Made by a program: the position numbers and the translations under genes | Shown here: one piece after another, positions 1 to 6,082 of the stretch | Layout: each line of letters opens with the position of its first letter | How positions within the stretch are numbered: position 1 is the first letter of the stretch | The notes under the pieces: model-generated | Told to the model about the DNA's origin: nothing | The model's database searches: none | The model's input: the letters and a program-made list of their open reading frames with translations, nothing else | DNA from: Prosthecobacter debontii | Lineage (GTDB): Bacteria; Verrucomicrobiota; Verrucomicrobiia; Verrucomicrobiales; Akkermansiaceae | Reading direction: 5' to 3' | Length of the DNA: 10,673 bases | Assembly: GCA_945885485.1 (NCBI GenBank) | Contig: CAMCYT010000076.1 | Span: 1-10,673 of the forward strand

Positions 1-969
1 TTTTCCTGGGTTTTTTGGGCTATTAGGATCGGTCATTTGACCTATTGAATTGTTAGAAAAATCAACAATTGGATAAGGCTTGTTATTGGCGATGACAAAC
101 GGCCAACCGAAATTGCCTGCTGCTTTAGCTTGGTTAACTTCATCATGGCCACGCGGTCCTTTAGGGCTATCAGCATTAGCGTCTGGGCCGACCTCTCCCC
201 AATAGAGGGTTTTTGTTTTTGGATCGATGGAGATACGAAAAGGATTGCGGCATCCCATGACATAAATTTCAGGTCGAGTCTTGGCAGTTCCTTTGGGAAA
301 AAGATTACCTTGCGGGATGTCGTATCCTGTTTTGGTTGGTTTGATGCGTAGGATTTTTCCGCGTAGGTCATTGGTGTTTCCAGCCGTGCGTTGGGCATCA
401 AAAAATGACTTATCGTCTCTATCATCGATGGGTGCGACTCCGCCGCTCGCAAATGGATTCGTGTTATCTCCTGTGGAGAGATAGAGTAAACCGTCAGGGC
501 TAAACTTGAGAGAGCCTGCTTGATGGCATACGGTTTGATCGCGTTCTGTTGGAATATTGAGAAGTTGTAGCTCAGATGCAGGATCGATTTTTCCATTTTT
601 CAGGGTGAAGCGTGAGAGATGATTCTCTAATTTTTCTGGTGCGCTGTAATAGAGGAAGATCTGTTGATTGGTTGAAAATGCTGGATCAAGAGCGATGCCG
701 AGCAGTCCGTCTTCGCGACCAATCGGACTTTTCGGATCGGTGCTTCTTAGCGCATGGACTTTGATCGAACCGATTACAAAGATGCCACCCGTGTTCGGGT
801 TGATACGGAGAACACGACCTTCTCGCTCAATGACGTATAAATCGCCGTTGGTTGCAATTGAGATTTCCATCGGGTCATTTAGACCTGTGGCGATGGACTG
901 TTTGGCGAGAGGTGCGGCGAGGACGCTTGTTGTTAAAAGTGCTAGCGGGAGGAGGAGGGTAAATTTCAT
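1..969 (-). CDS. Glucose/sorbosone dehydrogenase-like beta-propeller protein, exported (3' end outside window)
   Basis: The first 323 residues of a larger protein are visible; the frame stays open to the left edge. Residues 1-19 are a signal peptide (Met-Lys, then a Leu-rich core ending Val-Leu-Ala-Ala), so the mature protein is exported. Then comes a GSDH-type propeller: GLNDPMEISI (29-38), a family-typical YVIEREGRVLRI stretch (45-56), GLLGIALDP (88-96), HQAGSLKFSPDG (149-160) with His149 where soluble PQQ glucose dehydrogenases have their catalytic His, CRNPFRISIDP (240-250), and GHDEVNQAKAAGNFGWPF (274-291). The family oxidises sugars or related compounds with PQQ, but many environmental members have no proven substrate. 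The GHDEVNQAKAAGNFGWP block is typical of large multidomain versions that may add ThuA-like, PKD or cytochrome c domains; that part is not visible. The ATG is fixed by an in-frame stop at 979-981. There is no Shine-Dalgarno. Local GC is lower than in pyc (21 of 60 in bases 1-60). Confidence 0.85.
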   Translation of the reverse strand, partial: MKFTLLLPLALLTTSVLAAPLAKQSIATGLNDPMEISIATNGDLYVIEREGRVLRINPNTGGIFVIGSIKVHALRSTDPKSPIGREDGLLGIALDPAFSTNQQIFLYYSAPEKLENHLSRFTLKNGKIDPASELQLLNIPTERDQTVCHQAGSLKFSPDGLLYLSTGDNTNPFASGGVAPIDDRDDKSFFDAQRTAGNTNDLRGKILRIKPTKTGYDIPQGNLFPKGTAKTRPEIYVMGCRNPFRISIDPKTKTLYWGEVGPDANADSPKGPRGHDEVNQAKAAGNFGWPFVIANNKPYPIVDFSNNSIGQMTDPNSPKNPGK

Positions 970-993
970 GGGTGTGTTTTATGGGAGTGGATG

Positions 994-1014
994 GTAGCCC
1001 CGACAATGTCGGGG
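994..1014 (+). repeat. REP-like element: GTAG head plus perfect palindrome
   Basis: GTAGC is followed at once by a perfect inverted repeat, CCCCGACA-A-TGTCGGGG (998-1014; in practice a 7-bp stem with a 3-base loop). A GTAG tetranucleotide next to a GC-rich palindrome is the known signature of REP elements moved by RAYT (REP-associated tyrosine) transposases. It lies in the non-coding gap between pyc and the dehydrogenase gene. No U-tract follows on either strand, so it is not a standard intrinsic terminator. Membership in a genome-wide family is inferred. Confidence 0.5.
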
Positions 1015-1015
1015 G

Positions 1016-1106
1016 AGGGCGCCGCATGGAATGATGGAGAATTTGATGTTTTAATAAATGATCGAACACGTTTCGCTTCGCGTGGCGCCCTCGGCGATGG
1101 CGCCCT
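1016..1106. repeat. Nested GGCGCC repeats in the pyc-dehydrogenase gap
   Basis: AGGGCGCC at 1016-1023 is the exact inverse of GGCGCCCT at 1084-1091, giving an 8-bp stem around a 60-base AT-richer interior. TGGCGCCCT occurs twice as a direct repeat (1083-1091 and 1098-1106); because GGCGCC is self-complementary, these two can also pair as a hairpin with a 9-base loop just after the pyc stop. A small hairpin, CGC-TTC-GCG, lies beside it. No open reading frame of interest runs through the element. It may be a small non-autonomous repeat or an mRNA 3'-end structure; neither is proven. Confidence 0.4.
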
Positions 1107-1124
1107 AAATAAAATCCCGCTTCT

Positions 1125-4100
1125 TCAGTCCGATGTTTCCATCAAAACTAACAAATCATCGGAATCTACTTGGATGCCTTTTTTGACGAGGATTTCTTTG
1201 ATGATGCCGTCGGCTTGGGCGGAGACGGTGGTTAGCATTTTCATCGCTTCTAGGGTGATGAGTTTGTCGCCGGCTTTCACTTCGGTTCCGGGTGAGACGA
1301 CGATTTCTGTGATCATGCCGGGAAGCGGAGCGCAGATTTGGTTTGGATCCGACGGGTCGCCTTTTTGGCGGGCGGCGGTGGCGGTGCTGATGAGGGATTT
1401 ATCGACGATGACGGATTCGCGCGGCATGCCGTTGAGTTCATAGAAGAGGGTGCGGCGACCTTCGTTATCAGCCACACCGATGGAGATGAGTTTGATGATG
1501 AGGATTTTTCCGGGATCGATTTCGACTTCGATTTCCTCGCCGATCTGTAGGCCGTAGAAGAAGGCTGGGGTGGGGAGTTTGGAGAGGTCGTCGTATCTTG
1601 TGCGGGATGTTTGGAAGTCTTTGTAGACTTGCGGATACATCAGGTGGGAATAGATTGCGTCCTGGGATAGGGGATTGGAAATTGGGGATTGGAGATTGAG
1701 TAGTTTTGCAACTTCGTTGAGATCGACGGGTTCGGCGAGTTCGCCGGGGCGTTTGGTGGTGATTTTTTGATTGGGGCCGAGGACGACTTTTTGGACATCG
1801 GCAGGCCAGCCGCCATCGGGTTGGCCGAGGCCGCCGGAGAGCATGTCGATGACGGATTCTGGGAAATCGATGGAGCCGGGTTTGATCTTGGTGACATCGG
1901 ACGCTTTGATGCCGCGGGTGACGAGGAACATGCACATGTCGCCGACTACTTTGGAGGACGGGGTGACTTTGATGATATCGCCGAAGAGCTGGTTGACATC
2001 GGCGTAAGTGCGGGCGATTTCGCGCCAGCGGTGGCCGAGGCCCATGGCGTTGGCTTGTTCGCGGAGGTTGGTGTATTGGCCGCCGGGCATTTCGTGTTCG
2101 TAAACTTCGGCGGTGCCGGCGCGCGGTGCGGAGTCGAACGGTTTGTAAAATGTTAGAACGTGCTCCCAGTAATCGGAGATATCGTTGAGCGCATCGAAGT
2201 CGAGACCGGGATCTTGTTCGGAAGAGCCGAGTGCTGCGCAAACCGAGTTCAGGTTTGGCTGGGAGGTCGAGCCGGACATGGATGCGATCGCGAGATCGGC
2301 GATATCGACACCGGCGCGGGATGCGGCGATGACCGAAGCGGCGTTGAGGCCGGAGGTGTCGTGGGTGTGGAAATGGATGGGAATGCCGATTTCCTGTTTC
2401 AGGGCATGGATGAGATTGTAAGCCGCTTGGGGTTTGCAGAGGCCGGCCATGTCTTTGATGCAAAGGATGTGGGCTCCCATTTTCTCCACTTCTTTGGCTT
2501 TCGCGATGTAGTAGTTGAGATCGTATTTCGAGCGGGCGGGGTTGAGGATGTCACCGGAGTAACAGATCGCAGCTTCGCAGATGGATTTTCCATGTTCGCG
2601 CACCGCTTCCATGGCGACCTGCATGTTCGGCAGGTAGTTGAGGGAATCGAAAATGCGGAAGATATCCATACCGGAATCGGCGGCGTGCTCGATGAAACCG
2701 GCGACGACGTTGTCGGGATAGTTCGAGTAACCAACCGCGTTGGAGCCGCGGAAAAGCATTTGGAAAAGGATGTTAGGAACTTTGGCGCGGAGTTGGCGGA
2801 GGCGTTCCCACGGGCATTCGTTGAGGAAACGCATCGAGGTGTCGAATGTGGCACCGCCCCACATTTCCAGAGAGAACATTTCAGGTGTTAGATTTGAGTA
2901 GGATTCCGCGATGCTGAGCATGTCGCGGGTGCGCATGCGGGTGGCGATCAGGGATTGGTGAGCATCCCGCATCGTGGTGTCGGTGATCAACAGTCGTTTT
3001 TGATCGAGGATCCACTGGGAGAATTTTTCGGGGCCGAGTTCGCGCAGGAGATATTTGGTTCCTTGTTCATCGGAACGGCGACTGGAGATCGCCGCTACAG
3101 GAACCGGCGCAGGCGTGAGGATGGTTGCCGGGCGGTAGTTTTTGGCGGTTGGATTTCCGTTTACTGTGATGTCGGAAAGGTAGGCGAGTGTACGGGTGGC
3201 GCGGTCGCGGCGTTTGCTGAATTTGAAAAGCTCGGTTTTGGTATCGATGAGTTTTGTGTGCGCTTGGCCGGAGCGGAACGTTTCATCGGCGATGATGTTT
3301 TCGAGGAAAGGGATGTTGGTTTTTACACCGCGAATTCGGAACTCGCGGAGGGCGCGATCCATGCGTTGGCATGCGGTGGTGAAACTGCGACCCGTGGCGG
3401 TGAGTTTCACGAGCATCGAATCGTAGTAAGGCGTGATGACCGAGCCGGCATCGCCGGAAGCGGCGTCGAGGCGGATGCCGAAACCTGCGGCGGAGCGGTA
3501 GTTGAGAATGCGGCCGTAATCCGGAGCGAAGTTTTTCTCAGGATCCTCCGTGGTGATGCGGCACTGGATAGCGAAGCCGTTGCAGGGAATTTTATCCTGT
3601 TCGGGGATGGCGATTTCCTCGCCGAAAAGCGATTCACCTTGAGCGACGAGAATTTGCGAGCGGACGAGGTCGATGCCGGTGACGCATTCAGTGACCGTGT
3701 GCTCGACTTGGATGCGCGGGTTCATTTCGATGAAGAACCAATCGTTCTGATCCATGTCATAAAGGAACTCGACCGTGCCGGCGTTGTTGTAGCCGATGCC
3801 ATCGGCGAGTTTTACCGCGGCGTCGCAGAGTTCCTTGCGGATGACCGGATCGAGGTGCATGGCGGGTGCAACTTCGACAACTTTTTGGTAGCGGCGTTGG
3901 ACCGAGCAATCACGTTCGTAGAGGTGGACGACGTTACCGTGTTGGTCGCCGAGGATTTGGACTTCGATGTGCTTGGCGCGTTTGATGTAGCGCTCGAGGA
4001 AAACGGCGGGATTGCCGAAAGCGTTTTCGGCTTCCGCGCGAGCCTCGGCGAGCAGGCCGTGGAGTTGGGACGGATTTTCTACGACGCGCATACCGCGTCC

Positions 4101-4613
4101 GCCACCCCCGTAGGCAGCTTTGATGATGAGAGGGAAACCGATTTTGTGGGCGACCTCCAGAGCTTCATCGGGGTCGGTGATGGGTTCCTCTGTGCCGGGG
4201 AGGGTGGGGACATTGAACTTGTGGGCGAGAGCGCGGGCGGCGGTTTTATCGCCCATGTTTTCTAACAAATCAGGAGATGGTCCGATAAATGTAATGCCTT
4301 CGCGGGCGCAGGCGCGGGCGAAGTTGGGGTTCTCGGAAAGGAAGCCGTAACCCGGATGGATCATGGTGACGCCTTTGGATTTCGCGAGTTTGACGATACC
4401 TTCGTAATCCAGATAAGCGCCGACCGGGCCTTTCGAGGAATCGAGCTGGTATGCTTCGTCTGCTTTGAAGCGATGAATAGAGAAGCGATCTTCCTCAGCA
4501 AAAATGGAAACCGTGCGCAGACCGAGTTCGGTGGCAGCGCGGAAAATACGGATGGCGATTTCACCACGGTTGGCGGCGAGGAGTTTTCCGGGTTGAGATG
4601 GGTTTGAAGGCAT
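1125..4613 (-). CDS. pyc: Pyruvate carboxylase (single-chain, biotin-dependent)
   Basis: Converts pyruvate, bicarbonate and ATP to oxaloacetate in the cytoplasm, refilling the TCA cycle. At 1162 residues it has the usual one-chain length. The biotin carboxylase part covers about residues 8-455, with the ATP-grasp glycine loop GGGGRGM (169-175) and EMNPRIQVEHTVTE (296-309). A central linker follows (about 470-540). The carboxyltransferase part begins ITDTTMRDAHQS (543-554); its expected metal ligands and carbamylated lysine are present as Asp550, Lys720, His749 and His751. The C-terminal biotinyl domain has LEAMKM with biotinyl Lys1125. The ATG is fixed by an in-frame stop 9 bases upstream (4623-4625); there is no Shine-Dalgarno. 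Two repeat-derived segments are read through: residues 506-514 (REP-like palindrome) and 972-984 (heptamer run), both in poorly conserved stretches. All catalytic motifs are intact, so the enzyme should be functional. Confidence 0.98.
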   Translation of the reverse strand: MPSNPSQPGKLLAANRGEIAIRIFRAATELGLRTVSIFAEEDRFSIHRFKADEAYQLDSSKGPVGAYLDYEGIVKLAKSKGVTMIHPGYGFLSENPNFARACAREGITFIGPSPDLLENMGDKTAARALAHKFNVPTLPGTEEPITDPDEALEVAHKIGFPLIIKAAYGGGGRGMRVVENPSQLHGLLAEARAEAENAFGNPAVFLERYIKRAKHIEVQILGDQHGNVVHLYERDCSVQRRYQKVVEVAPAMHLDPVIRKELCDAAVKLADGIGYNNAGTVEFLYDMDQNDWFFIEMNPRIQVEHTVTECVTGIDLVRSQILVAQGESLFGEEIAIPEQDKIPCNGFAIQCRITTEDPEKNFAPDYGRILNYRSAAGFGIRLDAASGDAGSVITPYYDSMLVKLTATGRSFTTACQRMDRALREFRIRGVKTNIPFLENIIADETFRSGQAHTKLIDTKTELFKFSKRRDRATRTLAYLSDITVNGNPTAKNYRPATILTPAPVPVAAISSRRSDEQGTKYLLRELGPEKFSQWILDQKRLLITDTTMRDAHQSLIATRMRTRDMLSIAESYSNLTPEMFSLEMWGGATFDTSMRFLNECPWERLRQLRAKVPNILFQMLFRGSNAVGYSNYPDNVVAGFIEHAADSGMDIFRIFDSLNYLPNMQVAMEAVREHGKSICEAAICYSGDILNPARSKYDLNYYIAKAKEVEKMGAHILCIKDMAGLCKPQAAYNLIHALKQEIGIPIHFHTHDTSGLNAASVIAASRAGVDIADLAIASMSGSTSQPNLNSVCAALGSSEQDPGLDFDALNDISDYWEHVLTFYKPFDSAPRAGTAEVYEHEMPGGQYTNLREQANAMGLGHRWREIARTYADVNQLFGDIIKVTPSSKVVGDMCMFLVTRGIKASDVTKIKPGSIDFPESVIDMLSGGLGQPDGGWPADVQKVVLGPNQKITTKRPGELAEPVDLNEVAKLLNLQSPISNPLSQDAIYSHLMYPQVYKDFQTSRTRYDDLSKLPTPAFFYGLQIGEEIEVEIDPGKILIIKLISIGVADNEGRRTLFYELNGMPRESVIVDKSLISTATAARQKGDPSDPNQICAPLPGMITEIVVSPGTEVKAGDKLITLEAMKMLTTVSAQADGIIKEILVKKGIQVDSDDLLVLMETSD
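1664..1698. repeat. Heptamer tandem repeat inside pyc (GRRATTG)
   Basis: Four consecutive 7-base units on the plus strand fit GRRATTG: GGGATTG (1671), GAAATTG (1678), GGGATTG (1685) and GAGATTG (1692), with a degenerate fifth, GGGATAG, at 1664. The period of 7 is not a codon multiple, so successive units are read in different frames; on the minus strand they give LNLQSPISNPLSQ (Pyc residues 972-984). In other pyruvate carboxylases I recall a charged segment of the EEKLGREVS type in this place. The frame stays open on both sides. Confidence 0.75.
3076..3098 (-). repeat. REP-like element inside the pyc linker
   Basis: On the minus strand GTAG runs into an imperfect palindrome whose arms are CGGCGA (3076-3081) and TCGCCG (3089-3094), separated by 7 bases that can partly pair. 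The GTAGC head plus GC-rich palindrome matches the arrangement at 994-1014. It is translated in frame as VAAISSRRS (residues 506-514), in a Pro/Ala-rich linker of variable length between the two catalytic parts of Pyc. A chance GTAG palindrome elsewhere in the same gene (3789-3806) shows that such matches can arise randomly, so this call is moderate. Confidence 0.45.
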
Positions 4614-4621
4614 GCAGAGGA

Positions 4622-4650
4622 ATTAGAAACTTTAAGTTTTAAACTTTAAA
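4622..4650 (-). promoter_or_regulatory. Candidate pyc promoter
   Basis: On the minus strand TTTAAA (4645-4650; 4 of 6 against TTGACA) is followed after 17 bases by TCTAAT (4622-4627; 5 of 6 against TATAAT). The -10 box would end 8 bases before the ATG, giving a leaderless or nearly leaderless transcript, in keeping with the lack of a Shine-Dalgarno. The AT-rich heptamers make chance matches likely, and pyc may simply be read through from mnmE, since I see no terminator between them. Confidence 0.3.
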
Positions 4651-4651
4651 C
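4627..4651. repeat. AT-rich heptamer run upstream of pyc
   Basis: Period-7 units on the plus strand: AAACTTT (4627-4633), AAGTTTT (4634-4640), AAACTTT (4641-4647), then AAAC. The run begins 14 bases before the pyc ATG and fills part of the short mnmE-pyc gap. It overlaps the proposed pyc promoter, so copy-number change could alter promoter geometry (inference). Confidence 0.6.
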
Positions 4652-4714
4652 ATCAAAATGAGGGGGATTCACTTGGAGTGATAGTTCATAGAGGTACTAT
4701 AGGACTTATGTTGA

Positions 4715-6064
4715 TTACTTCCCGATACAAAAGCTCGAAAAGATCACGCCTAGCAGATCTTCCGTATCCACTTTTCCGGGGATTTCGCCGAGGGCATCCA
4801 GGGCTTCGCGGAGGTCGATGGCGGCTAGTTCGGGGTTGGTAGTGTGTTCGGTGAGGAGGGTGAGGGCGGCGTGGAGACTGGTGAGGGCGAGTTTGAGGGA
4901 GGCTTGGTGGCGGGCGTTGATGGCGACCGCGTGTTCGCCGAAATCGGCTTCGGTGAAATGAAGGGCGGTGCGGATTTTTTCTGAGAGTTGGGTGAAGCCG
5001 TCGTCTTTTAAACAGGAGATGCGGGTGGCATCAGTGTTTTTCCATGAAGGATGTTCGCCGAGATCGGATTTATTAAGGACGAGCAGGTGGGTGGCGTGGT
5101 TGGACGGATAAACGGCGCGTTCGGGGCGGGGTTGTGAGGCGTCGGCGACTTCTAATAGGAGATCCGCGGTTTCGATTTGGCGGACGGTGCGTTGGATGCC
5201 TTGAGTTTCGATGAGGTCATCGGATTCGCGCACGCCGGCGGTATCGACGAGGCGGAGCGGGATGTCGTGGAGGTTGATGATTTCCTCGATAGTATCGCGG
5301 GTTGTTCCTGCGATATCGGAAACGATGGCTCGTTCAAAGCCGAGTAGGCGATTGAGCAGGGAGGATTTGCCGACATTGGGTTCTCCGAAAATGACCGTGC
5401 GGACGCCTTCGCGCAGGACGCGGCCTTGGTCGGCGGTGGCGAGGAGGGAATCGATGGTGGCGAGAATCGTTTCGATCCGTGCGCGGAGCTGGAGGGTGGT
5501 TTGAGGATCGATGTCTTCGTCGGGGAAATCGATCCATGCTTCGAGGTGGGCGAGGACATCTAACAGTTCGTCGCGGGCGGCGGTGGTGCGTTTGCCGAGA
5601 GTGCCTTCGAGTTGGGAATGGGCGGCACGGATCGCGAGGCGGGTTTGCGCGGAAATGAGATCCATGATCCCCTCTGCCTGGGTGAGATCGAGTTTTCCGT
5701 TTAAGAGAGCGCGTTGAGAAAATTCACCGGGAGAGGCGTGGGTGGCTCCGCATCCGAGGAAACGTGCGAGCACTTCGCGGGTGACGAGGATGCCGCCGTG
5801 TCCGGCGAACTCGACTGTGTCTTCGCCAGTGAAAGAGTTGGGTCCGAGAAAAACGGTTAGCAAACCATCATCGATGACCGCGCCTGCGGCATCGCGAATT
5901 TTACAGCGACGTGCGAAACGCGGCATGGTGGATGAGGCAATTCCGCCAGTGCAAATATCCGAGATTCTAAATGCTTCAGGACCGGAGATGCGGATGAGAG
6001 AAATTGCGCCCACACCCATCGGGGAGGCGATGGCGGCAATCGTGGAAGAATTCTGCAAAATCAT
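4715..6064 (-). CDS. mnmE: tRNA modification GTPase MnmE
   Basis: Works with MnmG (not in this window) to place the cm5/cmnm5 group on U34 of certain tRNAs, in the cytoplasm. The 449-residue length is normal. The N-terminal folate-binding domain spans about 1-117 (it begins STIAAIASPMGVGAISLIRISG), then a helical region with GEFSQRALLNGKLDLTQAE (113-131). The inserted G domain has all its motifs: G1 GEPNVGKS (227-234) with Asn230 in the K+-binding position, G2 GTTRD (253-257), G3 DTAG (274-277) and G4 NKSD (331-334). The chain ends in the family hallmark FCIGK (445-449), including the conserved Cys446. It starts 18 bases after the stop of the zinc-ribbon gene, so the two are probably one transcript. 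No Shine-Dalgarno is visible upstream of the ATG. GC-rich, like pyc. Confidence 0.98.
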   Translation of the reverse strand: MILQNSSTIAAIASPMGVGAISLIRISGPEAFRISDICTGGIASSTMPRFARRCKIRDAAGAVIDDGLLTVFLGPNSFTGEDTVEFAGHGGILVTREVLARFLGCGATHASPGEFSQRALLNGKLDLTQAEGIMDLISAQTRLAIRAAHSQLEGTLGKRTTAARDELLDVLAHLEAWIDFPDEDIDPQTTLQLRARIETILATIDSLLATADQGRVLREGVRTVIFGEPNVGKSSLLNRLLGFERAIVSDIAGTTRDTIEEIINLHDIPLRLVDTAGVRESDDLIETQGIQRTVRQIETADLLLEVADASQPRPERAVYPSNHATHLLVLNKSDLGEHPSWKNTDATRISCLKDDGFTQLSEKIRTALHFTEADFGEHAVAINARHQASLKLALTSLHAALTLLTEHTTNPELAAIDLREALDALGEIPGKVDTEDLLGVIFSSFCIGK

Positions 6065-6082
6065 AATTTGATTTCAAAATGC

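Noticed and set aside
42..596. 184-residue minus-strand open frame at the left end
   Set aside because: The dehydrogenase frame across the same bases has a signal peptide and continuous family motifs; this frame has none.
1468..2463. 331-residue open frame on the minus strand in another frame of pyc
   Set aside because: The translation is dominated by Arg, His and Pro, typical of an out-of-frame reading of GC-rich coding DNA; no domain.
3789..3806. GTAG followed by palindrome GCCGAT-GCC-ATCGGC inside pyc
   Set aside because: It encodes the strongly conserved ADGIGYNNAG segment of biotin carboxylases, so the palindrome is a by-product of codon use. It is a useful warning about the chance rate for the REP-like call at 3076-3098.
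2955..4265. 436-residue open frame on the plus strand, antisense to pyc
   Set aside because: It lies wholly opposite an intact, motif-complete pyc. Its protein is Asp/Glu/Gly/Val-rich without any recognisable domain, as expected for the mirror frame of a GC-biased gene.
4669..4681. Small hairpin TCACT-TGG-AGTGA in the mnmE-pyc gap
   Set aside because: A 5-bp stem without GC richness or a following U-tract is too weak to call a terminator or operator.
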